Assembly: GCF_000316685.1 (NCBI RefSeq)
Contig: NC_019680.1
Location: forward strand, 3,109,407-3,173,406
From: Synechococcus sp. PCC 6312
GTDB lineage: Bacteria > Cyanobacteriota > Cyanobacteriia > Thermosynechococcales > Thermosynechococcaceae
Length of the DNA: 64,000 bases
Direction of reading: 5' to 3'
Shown here: positions 28,323 to 37,170 of the stretch, piece after piece
Numbering within the stretch: the first letter of the stretch is position 1
Layout of the letters: the number at the start of each line of letters is the position of its first letter
Program-made: the position numbers and the translations under genes
Notes under the pieces: generated by a model
What the model saw: only the letters and a program-made list of their open reading frames with translations
Database searches by the model: none
What the model was told of the DNA's origin: nothing

Positions 28323-29714
28323 TCACCCACGTTTAATTCGGCCTTTGAGCTTAAACCAAGCTTCTCGCAACTGCCAAAATTTACTAGTTTTCATGGCAAG
28401 AATTTCCCTTTCAGCGATATCTCGGAAAATTTCAACGTGCTTGACAGTGGCCTGGGCATTGACAAGTTCCCAATGCATTTTATCTCTTTCCAAACGTAAA
28501 TTAGAAATTTGGTCGAGTAGGTCTTGATAATTTTTAGAGTCAAAGGCCTGCTTTGCGTAAAAAAAGAGAGTTGGCATCAGAGCTTCAATATCGGGATGAT
28601 CACTCAAGTTTTCAAAGGTTGTATCGCATGGCCGGTGTAGTTCCAAGGATTGCCAAAGCCATTCGGAAAAGCCGTCAACACTAAAACAAGACGTAATGTT
28701 AGCAGCATTTTGTCGCATGATTCTCTGTATATGAGGTTGACAAATATAGTGAACCGTCTCGATAAACTTACTGTCTTCATACTCACAGACAACACCGACA
28801 TTAAAACGAGTCACAAAACGAGCCGCTGCACCGCGCTGATTACCTAAGACAATGATTGGCGTATGGGATGTTGCAATGATAAATGGAATTCGACTAGGCA
28901 AGCTAAATTGAGAAATTTCGGGTCGATCATCCTGTTGGTCAATAGTTCCCGAAGGAATAACTGCATAGGGGTATTGGCGCATATTCTGAACTAAATCTTG
29001 CTCAGTTGGCAAGAATCCAAATAGTTTAATTGCTGACTCATCTAAATTGTTGCTTTGAGATGCGTAAGAAAAGGCTTCTAAACTCGCTTGGCCGTACCAA
29101 TGAATTTGTTGTTTTGAAGTTTCTAAAGTTGAGTACAGGAGTTGAAACGCCTTCTGACTCCAAATATTACCAATCAAAATACCAACTTTATTTTGAGCTT
29201 GACTTGTATTCAGCATCTCAATTGAGCCACCAAATAGTTTCGACTCGACAAGTGGAGGCACAAATGTCAAGGGAACCTGGTATTTTGCATGATACATATC
29301 TCGCATTTCCTGAGAGATTGCTAGTCTTAGCTCGGATTTGATTAACAGATCATGCATTAATGTATCTGAAATACCTGTTGCTAAAATATTTTGATCATCC
29401 ATAACATAGGTACAAAGAGGAGCTGCGAAGACACGCTTTAGCTCCAGGGCAGTTAGTACATCATCAGAATTATAGGGAATGCACAAAATGCGCCTAACCT
29501 GAACACCCTCAAAGTAACTCAGTAAATTGTTTTGATTGCTTTTATAGCAGAAGTTTAATTTGCCGAAATCTTGCTCCCCCTTGTAGCCATTGCTAGAGCG
29601 AATGGAGATAATCTGAGAGTCATCCTGAAAAATTCTCTTTAAGAAAATTCCAGTACCATGCCTATTATTGACTTCAGAACCAGTAATAATAACGTCTGCT
29701 ATTTGTAAAGCCAT
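28323..29714 (-). CDS. Putative glycosyltransferase with coiled-coil C-terminus
   Basis: 463 aa. It looks like a GT-B-type glycosyltransferase: the N-terminal part has LCTYVMDDQNI, a linker APP-like VPPLVESKLF, and a second Rossmann half reading GILIGNIWSQKAFQLLYSTL, PYAVIPSGTIDQQDDRPEI and LSLPSRIPFIIATSHTPIIV. No exact GT family is assigned. The last ~70 residues are a coiled coil ending in KTSKFWQLREAWFKLKGRIK, a tail shared with the next gene upstream. The DNA is AT-richer than the flanks. It is the last gene of the export cluster, 69 nt after the previous stop. Confidence 0.7.
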   Translation of the reverse strand: MALQIADVIITGSEVNNRHGTGIFLKRIFQDDSQIISIRSSNGYKGEQDFGKLNFCYKSNQNNLLSYFEGVQVRRILCIPYNSDDVLTALELKRVFAAPLCTYVMDDQNILATGISDTLMHDLLIKSELRLAISQEMRDMYHAKYQVPLTFVPPLVESKLFGGSIEMLNTSQAQNKVGILIGNIWSQKAFQLLYSTLETSKQQIHWYGQASLEAFSYASQSNNLDESAIKLFGFLPTEQDLVQNMRQYPYAVIPSGTIDQQDDRPEISQFSLPSRIPFIIATSHTPIIVLGNQRGAAARFVTRFNVGVVCEYEDSKFIETVHYICQPHIQRIMRQNAANITSCFSVDGFSEWLWQSLELHRPCDTTFENLSDHPDIEALMPTLFFYAKQAFDSKNYQDLLDQISNLRLERDKMHWELVNAQATVKHVEIFRDIAEREILAMKTSKFWQLREAWFKLKGRIKRG

Positions 29715-29783
29715 AAAGTGAATTCCATGATTAAATTTACAAAAAAATATAAAGTCTATCTTCTAGCAGTTTCTCCTAATTCC

Positions 29784-32306
29784 TTAATTGATCTTAAAAA
29801 TCTCTTTAAGTTTAAACCAAGCTATCCTAGCCTTCCAAAATTTACTTGTTTCCATCTCAGCGATGAGAATTTTCAGATGCTCTAGTTCTAGATTGGTCTG
29901 ATTTAAGTCGGATTCTAGTTTTATCATTGCTGCTTGAGTTGCGCTTAGATCAGCCTGGCAAATGTTATGCGCTGTTTGTAGATGAGAGAGTGCAATCTGT
30001 GCCTGTTCCAGATTGTTTTGAGTAGATTTAAGGTTTAACTCTGTTTTTATCTCTATTTCCATTAATTTTGTATGTAGAGACTGGACTGAGAATTGATTGA
30101 AAGCCGCTTGAAAATTATTTCCTAGAGTCTGTTCAAATCTTGGGATATGCAGGGATAATGAGCTTTTCTTATTTTTACTCTCACATATATTATTTTTAGA
30201 ACTATTGTTATTTAACAATTCTTGATACACCTTTAGATATTGTTTTGCTTGTAAAGATGCTGTAAATTTATCTTCAATTGTTTTTCGAGCATTCAGTCCC
30301 ATTGTTACAATAGAATTAGTATTAAAGAAAAATGTGTTAATAAAGTCTATAATCGTTTCAGCAAATTCCCTGGTGTTGCCAAGGGTCACTAGATATCCAT
30401 TGGTTGTGTGCTCAACCATATCAGGGATACCACCGACCTCATAGGCCAACACAGGTGTACCACAGCCCATGGCCTCTAGAACTGTATTAGGCAAGTTGTC
30501 CTCTAGGGAAGAAAGAAGTAATAGATCACTTGCACTATACACTTGGCTTATAGTATTTTCATCTTCTTCATATTTTAAAAAAGTTATTTCCAAGCCGGGT
30601 ACTTGCCAATCAGATTCACCAGCTCCTAGGCAAACTAACTTTATTTCTTGTTGATTGTATTTAGTCCAAAATAAATCATCATCTAAACAATATTTTAGAG
30701 CCTGGATGAGATGAGCAAAGCCCTTACGAATTTCATCTCGATTGTGCGCAACAAAGAGAAGGGTACAGACTTCTGGACGAATACCTAGTTTTTGCTTAGC
30801 AATAGATTTTTTCTCTGGTTTAAAAATATCTATGGAAATAGAATAAGGTATTTGCTTAATAGTTTGATGCCTGAAGACCTGACTAGCAGTTGCACATTGA
30901 TATAGCCATTGACTGGGGGTAATAATCGTGAGATTTTTTGAATTCAGGAGTTCAATCTTGTCTTGAAGAGTTAAAGTTGCCAATTCAGACCATTCGGAAC
31001 TCAGTTGAGGACAATTGCTGCAGGTTTCCTCATAGCCCCGACATCCAGCACTATAGTGGCATCCACCAGTAAACGCTGACATATCATGCAACGTCCAAAT
31101 GATTGGCTTGTTGAGTTGAAGTAATTGATTAATAGATGTTAGAGATAAGAAACCATAGGAAACCCAATGCAGGTTAATCACATCAGCATCTTGAATCTCT
31201 GGCAGTTGACTCAGATCTAGGCCTGGGTAGGGAAGGGAAAACAATGTGTTTGAAATTGAAGTGCGGTGTGTATTAATCCCGTGTGTTTGAATTGCTAGTA
31301 AGCTTTGAGTATAGCAATCTAAGTCCGAGGGCTGATTAATCTGCAAGACAGTTGGATCATCAGACAGCTTTTCCTTCACAATCATTAAAGAACGATGTCC
31401 TGAACCAAGTAGGGCCTGGTGTAAACGATAACCAGCCTTGGCTGCACCACCTTGAATGTCGAAAGTACTCAGGTGAATAATCTTCGGAGAATTTTCCTGC
31501 GCGTTAAATATAATTTGCTCCCATCCATTTTGCCGTGGCTTAATAGCTTCCATAAATAAAGAGTCCGGCTTTTTTACTTCACCATTTATTTCAATGTCTA
31601 GGTGATATTCCTTGAAATTTTGAAAATATGAATCATTTGCGGATTTTTGACAGACGGACTCAAACTGAGCCTGCCTAAGTAATCGCCCTAATGAGTATTG
31701 ATCATACATCCAAAGATGCGGTTCGCCCCCTAACCGAAATTGACCTACATCCAAAGGAGAGCTAGGATCATTTAATTCAACGACAGGTTTCCCCTTTTTG
31801 ATCTGGTTAATTAATTCTTGGCCTTCCCTCCCAATTCGGCTTAAAACAAATTGTTCTCCTTCAGGGCTTAAATTAGTGAGGTAGGAAATCATGTCTCCTC
31901 CAGAATAATGACGAACCGCTTGATCCAATAGCTCTAGCATGACCCAATCATATTCAGCCGCAATAATTTCTGATTCTGCCCCATGAGCAGCAGCAACTGT
32001 ATTGAGGCCTAATTCCAAACAGTTTAAGTATTGACGAGTAATTTGTTCGAGGTCTGGAACAACAATTCGAATAACGCCACCAGGCCGGAGAACACGATAG
32101 CATTCCTTGATAAAATTGTCGGCCAAAGCCTTCGGAAAATGCTCTAAAACATGGGAATGATAAACTAAGTCAAAGCTTTGATCAGCAAAGGGAATTCCTT
32201 GTTTCAAATCATGGGCAATTACTCCCGTCCCAGTGACTGTAAAATCAACATTTACCCAGTCTGGATGAAAGTTATAGCCACATCCCAAGTTAAGACAGTT
32301 CACCAT
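29784..32306 (-). CDS. Methyltransferase-glycosyltransferase fusion
   Basis: 840 aa. Residues 1-~230 form a class I SAM methyltransferase (CLNLGCGYNFHPDWVNVD; FDLVYHSHVLEHFPKALADN; YRVLRPGGVIRIVVPDLEQI). Residues ~274-700 form a GT4-type glycosyltransferase: IIHLSTFDIQGGAAKAGYRL, WTLHDMSAFTGGCHY, and DNLPNTVLEAMGCGTPVLAY in the donor site. A cysteine cluster at C416, C422, C429 and C432 may bind metal. A coiled coil (~735-815) ends in METSKFWKARIAWFKLKE. It probably modifies and extends the exported glycan. The gene is AT-rich and starts 2 nt after the previous stop. Confidence 0.85.
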   Translation of the reverse strand: MVNCLNLGCGYNFHPDWVNVDFTVTGTGVIAHDLKQGIPFADQSFDLVYHSHVLEHFPKALADNFIKECYRVLRPGGVIRIVVPDLEQITRQYLNCLELGLNTVAAAHGAESEIIAAEYDWVMLELLDQAVRHYSGGDMISYLTNLSPEGEQFVLSRIGREGQELINQIKKGKPVVELNDPSSPLDVGQFRLGGEPHLWMYDQYSLGRLLRQAQFESVCQKSANDSYFQNFKEYHLDIEINGEVKKPDSLFMEAIKPRQNGWEQIIFNAQENSPKIIHLSTFDIQGGAAKAGYRLHQALLGSGHRSLMIVKEKLSDDPTVLQINQPSDLDCYTQSLLAIQTHGINTHRTSISNTLFSLPYPGLDLSQLPEIQDADVINLHWVSYGFLSLTSINQLLQLNKPIIWTLHDMSAFTGGCHYSAGCRGYEETCSNCPQLSSEWSELATLTLQDKIELLNSKNLTIITPSQWLYQCATASQVFRHQTIKQIPYSISIDIFKPEKKSIAKQKLGIRPEVCTLLFVAHNRDEIRKGFAHLIQALKYCLDDDLFWTKYNQQEIKLVCLGAGESDWQVPGLEITFLKYEEDENTISQVYSASDLLLLSSLEDNLPNTVLEAMGCGTPVLAYEVGGIPDMVEHTTNGYLVTLGNTREFAETIIDFINTFFFNTNSIVTMGLNARKTIEDKFTASLQAKQYLKVYQELLNNNSSKNNICESKNKKSSLSLHIPRFEQTLGNNFQAAFNQFSVQSLHTKLMEIEIKTELNLKSTQNNLEQAQIALSHLQTAHNICQADLSATQAAMIKLESDLNQTNLELEHLKILIAEMETSKFWKARIAWFKLKEIFKIN

Positions 32307-32308
32307 GA

Positions 32309-33253
32309 TTAATTTCTCATTTCAATTGATGAAGGATCATCAGCCTGGGGAGTGGCTAATTTACGATATTTGACATAAAAACTTTGTCCTTTTAATCGAT
32401 GTCTTAAACCAACCTTGAGGATTTTAGCTGCTATTGATTGAGTCCAAGAGTTAAGCCACCACTTGCCAATATGATTTGAAGCCTGATAGTAATTAGTGTA
32501 ACTTTCTAAATATCCTTCTACATGATATGCTGCTAGTGGTTCAAACTCAACTCGTTCTAGTCTGAGCGGAAATAGATGTTCTAAGGCCTGACAACTGGTT
32601 AGTGACCAGCGCGACATATGATGAGGAGGCATATCTAAAAGATTATATTGATACTGGAGAAAGCTTTCACGATTCGGTAATCCCAACAGAAGAGTGCCAT
32701 CGGGATGCAAAAGCGACAAACACTCTGTCAAGAATTTTTTGGCATTAGCAATATGTTCTAACACTTGAAAACTACAAATGCAATCAAACATTTCTCCTTG
32801 CTCTAACAACTCTGCAAGTGTAGCCGAACTGATCGGGAGTCCTTGGGCCTGGGCTGATTGAATTGCATCAGGATTAAGTTCAATGCCTTGAATATTAAAT
32901 CTTTGATCCTGAGCGGCCTGGATAAAACGACCAAAGCCACTACCCACCTCTAAGATTCGTTGCTGTCGTTGGATATCTTGGAATGCCAACTGATACTCCC
33001 ATTTGTCACTCATGTAATACCAGGTAAAACCCATTAACTGAGCATAAAGCTTTCCTGATCCTTCAATGTCAAAAGGATAGAAGAACTGTAGCTTTGTTTC
33101 TAAGCATTCATATAAATAAATATTTTGATAACTTTTAAACTCAAGAGAGATATCAATTTGAAAGGTGTCTTGCCAGGCCTGGATGAGTTCTTCGACCTGA
33201 AATGTTTGGAGTCGCCTAACTTGATCAGAACCCGTTAAAGGACTATAAATCAT
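32309..33253 (-). CDS. SAM-dependent methyltransferase
   Basis: 314 aa with a class I methyltransferase core at ~95-215: RILEVGSGFGRFIQAAQDQ (motif I), IQGIELNPDAIQSAQAQGLP, then FDCICSFQVLEHIANAKKFL and HPDGTLLLGLPNRESFL. It resembles UbiG/type-11-12 enzymes of polysaccharide loci. The N-terminal ~90 residues may be a separate recognition region. Its ATG overlaps the upstream stop by one base (TAATG), so translation is coupled. The likely substrate is a sugar or lipid-linked glycan. Confidence 0.85.
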   Translation of the reverse strand: MIYSPLTGSDQVRRLQTFQVEELIQAWQDTFQIDISLEFKSYQNIYLYECLETKLQFFYPFDIEGSGKLYAQLMGFTWYYMSDKWEYQLAFQDIQRQQRILEVGSGFGRFIQAAQDQRFNIQGIELNPDAIQSAQAQGLPISSATLAELLEQGEMFDCICSFQVLEHIANAKKFLTECLSLLHPDGTLLLGLPNRESFLQYQYNLLDMPPHHMSRWSLTSCQALEHLFPLRLERVEFEPLAAYHVEGYLESYTNYYQASNHIGKWWLNSWTQSIAAKILKVGLRHRLKGQSFYVKYRKLATPQADDPSSIEMRN

Positions 33254-33912
33254 TAGCCATGCCGTGTATGAGTTTTACCTTTAATCCAATAGGCTTGGGT
33301 TGTACCCACACGCTCTAAAATCGGTTTTTCATGATGTCTAAAGCAAAAATCATAAAACGCTTCCCGACAGCCTTCCCAGTAGCCAAAATCATCTAAAACA
33401 ACACATCCCCCCACGGGAATCCGGGGATAGAATGTTTCTAAAACTAATGTTACTGAATCATACCAATCAGCATCGCAATGAAGGAGAGAAACCTGTTCAG
33501 GAAGCGCATCTTGAAAGGTCTCCTCAAACCAACCCGGCCGAATGATATATTGGTCTTTGGAAATATTTAAGGCTTTCATGACAGCGTTGACATCATCAAT
33601 TTGGCCAACACAAGCCCCAACCCATTCAGCCGCCTCACTTCCGTCTCTTTCTGTGGTTTCTGGCATTCCTTGGAAGCTATCAAATAACCAAATTTTAGTA
33701 TTTTCACTGAGGGATCGAGCCAAGATTGCGGCACTACCCCCCTTATACACTCCACATTCAACAAAATCCCCAGAAATTGCCTGAGTTTTCAATGTTTCTG
33801 CTAAATGATAAAGAGAGCCTAATCGTTGAGCATCTGAGAGGGTGTAAGGTTTTACAAGTCGCATTAACTCCTCCCAGGACTGTTGTTTCTGGTTAGGTAG
33901 AGATACACCCAT
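33253..33912 (-). CDS. TylF/MycF-type O-methyltransferase
   Basis: 219 aa. Family marks are GDFVECGVYKGGSAAILARS (motif I), WLFDSFQGMPETTERDGSEA, LLHCDADWYDSVTLVLETFY and GGCVVLDDFGYWEGCREAF. TylF/MycF enzymes are metal- and SAM-dependent sugar O-methyltransferases; the acidic pairs (DAD, DD) supply the Mg2+ site. In this locus it probably methylates a glycan residue, perhaps as a chain-end mark. It sits between wzt and the next methyltransferase with coupled ends. Confidence 0.87.
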   Translation of the reverse strand: MGVSLPNQKQQSWEELMRLVKPYTLSDAQRLGSLYHLAETLKTQAISGDFVECGVYKGGSAAILARSLSENTKIWLFDSFQGMPETTERDGSEAAEWVGACVGQIDDVNAVMKALNISKDQYIIRPGWFEETFQDALPEQVSLLHCDADWYDSVTLVLETFYPRIPVGGCVVLDDFGYWEGCREAFYDFCFRHHEKPILERVGTTQAYWIKGKTHTRHG

Positions 33913-33932
33913 CCGTAAATTAACTCCTCATC

Positions 33933-35288
33933 TTAGGGTTTGACCAATGGCTCAGGATAAGCGGCCTCCAGCACATTGACAGTAAACTTAACGTCAAAAT
34001 GGACAGGGCCATGGATAACACGCTTAGAGTAAAGATTAACATTAAAGAAATAGCCATATTCTAGATGGTCGTAGATAATCACCCGTTGCAAATCATACCG
34101 TTGATTGTCTTGATACCCAATTACCCCTAAGGTCATGTAGTAAGCCCCTGCCCGGAGAGGAAAACAGAGGTTCACTTTAGCCTGAATCACTTGGCCAGCG
34201 TTGAGAACTGGGTAGTTTTGAGGTTGTAGATCTAAAATTGAAAATACCTCATTACCTTTCAAGTCTTTAACAATTAATCCTATGTCATAAACAGCAACAT
34301 CTCGATGAGCTTTTAAGGTATATTCCGCAGTCACTAACTCATCGTGATCAATATCCTGCCGAAAGCGGCCGCGAGCATCCAGAAGCTGAAAGTCAATGAT
34401 TTGGATATCACCGTTACCAATTCGTTCACTTTCTGTAATTTGGTTAATTGGAATTGCTGAAGATTGAGTCACATCACCTTCAAACCCAGATGAACTTTGA
34501 TTATCCAACTCAACCGCTGATGTCATCGAGGTGGCGGCTAAAAACCCTTGATCTTCCCAAACCTCCTGCCGATAGGCCTGGGTAACATCTTTGGGCTTGC
34601 CCTCCATCGCAATTTGCCCATGTTTAAGCCAAAGGCAACGATCACACAGGCCGGTCATGGTACTGGTGTCATGGGAAACAAATAAGACCGTAATTCCCCG
34701 ATCCATCATGTTTCGCATCCGTTTAAAGCACTTGGCCTGGAAGTGAATATCCCCAACGGCTAAAGCTTCATCAACAATGAGAATATCGGGTTCTACGCTC
34801 GTTGCAACGGCAAAGGCCAACCGCACCATCATCCCACTCGAATAGGTTTTGACTGGCTGATCAATAAAGTCTCCAATGTCAGCAAATGCCGTAATCTCTG
34901 CAAATTTTTCCTCAATTTCAACTGGTTTTAAGCCGAGAACTTGTCCATTAAAATAAACATTTTCTCTACCAGTAAACTCAATATTAAACCCACTGCCTAA
35001 CTCCAACAGAGCCGCAATCCGTCCTTGAACCTTCAGTGTGCCGCTGCTTGGAGCTAGTGTACCGGCAATAATTTGGAGAAGGGTACTCTTACCTGAGCCA
35101 TTTCTGCCAATAATTCCCAGTGTTTCACCCCGTTGAACCGTTAGACTGATATCCCTTAGGGCCCAAAATTCCTGAGCTTTACTGGCCTGTTTCCAGAAGA
35201 TTTCCTTTAAGCGATCCCCTGGATGATCATAGCGGCGATAACATTTGGAAACCCTTTCTAAGGAAATTAGGCTATCTCTGGACATCAC
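33933..35288 (-). CDS. wzt: Polysaccharide ABC exporter ATPase, Wzt type with C-terminal glycan-binding domain
   Basis: 451 aa. The ABC domain has Walker A GRNGSGKST (61-69), signature YSSGM (149-153), Walker B ILIVDEALAVGD (169-180) and switch His206. After a linker, residues ~280-440 form a beta-sandwich like Wzt-C (IQIIDFQLLDARGRFRQDID ... YMTLGVIGYQDNQRYDLQRV). In Wzt systems that domain binds a terminal modification on the glycan before export, which fits the methyltransferase genes beside it. It starts 6 nt after the permease stop. Confidence 0.93.
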   Translation of the reverse strand: MMSRDSLISLERVSKCYRRYDHPGDRLKEIFWKQASKAQEFWALRDISLTVQRGETLGIIGRNGSGKSTLLQIIAGTLAPSSGTLKVQGRIAALLELGSGFNIEFTGRENVYFNGQVLGLKPVEIEEKFAEITAFADIGDFIDQPVKTYSSGMMVRLAFAVATSVEPDILIVDEALAVGDIHFQAKCFKRMRNMMDRGITVLFVSHDTSTMTGLCDRCLWLKHGQIAMEGKPKDVTQAYRQEVWEDQGFLAATSMTSAVELDNQSSSGFEGDVTQSSAIPINQITESERIGNGDIQIIDFQLLDARGRFRQDIDHDELVTAEYTLKAHRDVAVYDIGLIVKDLKGNEVFSILDLQPQNYPVLNAGQVIQAKVNLCFPLRAGAYYMTLGVIGYQDNQRYDLQRVIIYDHLEYGYFFNVNLYSKRVIHGPVHFDVKFTVNVLEAAYPEPLVKP

Positions 35289-35294
35289 TCACCC

Positions 35295-36107
35295 CTAAAG
35301 GACATCGGCAAATGCAGGACGTAACCGCCGATACACCCATAAACCCGTGGAAAAAACAACGACTGAAATGATTGTCGCCAGGCCAAGGTCACGCCAATGA
35401 TCAACATTTCCCCCTAGTACCATATCTCGATAGCTCTCAGCAATAGCGGCCAAAGGGTTAAGTCGAAAGACCCAGGGTCGGATTGAAGCTGGAATGACTG
35501 CGGCTGGATAAACTAGGGGGGTCAGGTAAAACCAAGCATTGAGAATAACGCTTAAGCTTTGGGGGATGTCGCGAATAAACACCGTTAATCCAGCACACCA
35601 GTAACCCAGGCCGGCAGTAAACAACAACTGTGGGAGCCAGACTAGGGGTAATAAAATTAATGTCCAGGCAACATTGTGTAATGCAAAACCAGTCAAAATA
35701 ATTAAGACAATTAACCCCAAACTACTTTCTATAAAGGCAGCCAAAATCGGGACTAGTGGCAATAGGGTTAAGGGAAATAATACTTTTTTAACTAGGTTTG
35801 GCTGGTTAATTACAGATGTACTGGCCTGGGAAACACCTGTTACAAAAGCTGTCCAGGGAATTAAACCGGCAAAAAGCCAGAGACCAAAGATAAAATTGTT
35901 TTCCGGCAAATTTGCTAAAGTCAGCTTAACCTTCAGAACTATCCCAAAAACATAGGTATAGATTAACAGTTGGGATAATTGCTTCAGCAGTGACCAAAGA
36001 TTGCCTAAGACAGAACCTTTATAGTAGCTTTCCAGTTCTCGTTTAACTAAGGCATGTAGCAGACTGAGATGGGCAGGTAGGGTTTTAGCGAAACTGGGAT
36101 AAAACAT
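35295..36107 (-). CDS. wzm: Polysaccharide ABC exporter permease, Wzm type
   Basis: 270 aa of the ABC-2 permease family with six hydrophobic segments. The N-terminal amphipathic LVKRELESYYKGSVLGNLWS and the C-terminal segment RLNPLAAIAESYRDMVLGG are family signatures. With Wzt it exports a lipid-linked polysaccharide across the inner membrane. It is the first gene of the cluster, 119 nt from the divergent era gene; the cluster promoter should lie in that gap. Confidence 0.93.
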   Translation of the reverse strand: MFYPSFAKTLPAHLSLLHALVKRELESYYKGSVLGNLWSLLKQLSQLLIYTYVFGIVLKVKLTLANLPENNFIFGLWLFAGLIPWTAFVTGVSQASTSVINQPNLVKKVLFPLTLLPLVPILAAFIESSLGLIVLIILTGFALHNVAWTLILLPLVWLPQLLFTAGLGYWCAGLTVFIRDIPQSLSVILNAWFYLTPLVYPAAVIPASIRPWVFRLNPLAAIAESYRDMVLGGNVDHWRDLGLATIISVVVFSTGLWVYRRLRPAFADVL

Positions 36108-36226
36108 TATGTGATCATACTATGCCAAGTCTCTCGTTGAATCTTAGGATAGGGATTGTCGTAACTAACTCCAATTAGGTCGTCTATCGTGATCGTGATC
36201 GTCAACAGTCAAGGGCTGATATCCCT

Positions 36227-37141
36227 GTGTTAATCCCCCAGGCCCCGCCTGACTACCGATCCGGGTTTATCGCCATTATCGGCCGGCCCAATGTCGGGAA
36301 ATCCACTCTCATGAACCAACTCATTGGTCAAAAAGTTGCTATCACCTCACCTGTGGCCCAAACAACTCGGAATCGGCTCCGAGGAATTTTAACCACTGAG
36401 GCCGCCCAGTTGATTTTTGTCGATACCCCAGGGATTCACAAACCCCACCATTCCCTTGGGCAAGTCCTCGTCAGTAATGCCAAACTCGCCATCAACGCGG
36501 TGGATGTGATTTTATTTGTTGTGGATGGTTCTGTGAAGGCTGGTAATGGGGATCGCTATATTGCTGAGTTGCTCAAAACGGCGACAATCCCGGTGATTTT
36601 AGGCCAAAACAAAACCGACCTACTGACGGATCCCGGCCCCGTTGCTGCCACCTATCACGAACTAGCAGAAACCTATGGTTGGCAATCCTCCGCATTTTCA
36701 GCCTTGACAGAGACTGGCTTACCGGAATTACAGCAGCAGTTGGTTGCTCTCTTACCCCCAGGCCCCTACTACTATCCCCCCGATCTAGTCACCGATCAAC
36801 CCGAGCGATTCATTATGGGCGAACTGATTCGGGAGCAAATCCTGACCCAAACCCGTGATGAAGTTCCCCATTCCGTCGCTGTGACCATTGAGCAAGTCGT
36901 AGAGGAAACCAAGATCACTAAAGTCCTGGCCAGTATCTATGTTGAACGTCCCTCTCAAAAAGCGATCATCATTGGCAAAGGCGGACTGATGTTGAAGACC
37001 ATTGGCACAGAGGCCCGGATACAGATGCAAAAACTCATTTTAGGGCCAGTCTATTTAGAACTATTTGTCAAAGTCCGCACTCGCTGGCGACAATCGAAAA
37101 TTCATTTAGCAGAACTGGGGTATCGGGTTGAATCAGACTAA
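36227..37141 (+). CDS. era: GTPase Era
   Basis: 304 aa; it binds the 16S rRNA 3' end and acts in 30S maturation. G1 is GRPNVGKST (19-27), the switch region is TTRNRLRGIL, G3 is VDTPGIHKPHHSLG and G4 is GQNKTDL. The C-terminal KH domain carries AIIIGKGGLMLKTIGTEARI. Translation starts at a GTG (36227) just before MLIPQAPPDYRSGF. Three tandem GATCGT-like units lie a few bases upstream. Cytoplasmic, membrane-associated. Confidence 0.96.
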   Translation: MLIPQAPPDYRSGFIAIIGRPNVGKSTLMNQLIGQKVAITSPVAQTTRNRLRGILTTEAAQLIFVDTPGIHKPHHSLGQVLVSNAKLAINAVDVILFVVDGSVKAGNGDRYIAELLKTATIPVILGQNKTDLLTDPGPVAATYHELAETYGWQSSAFSALTETGLPELQQQLVALLPPGPYYYPPDLVTDQPERFIMGELIREQILTQTRDEVPHSVAVTIEQVVEETKITKVLASIYVERPSQKAIIIGKGGLMLKTIGTEARIQMQKLILGPVYLELFVKVRTRWRQSKIHLAELGYRVESD

Positions 37142-37170
37142 TCAGGCTCAAAAAACCTCAAAAGTTAACC

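Noticed and set aside
36190-36206. Tandem GATCGT units before era considered as a regulator site
   Set aside because: Only about three short units; too weak to separate from chance.
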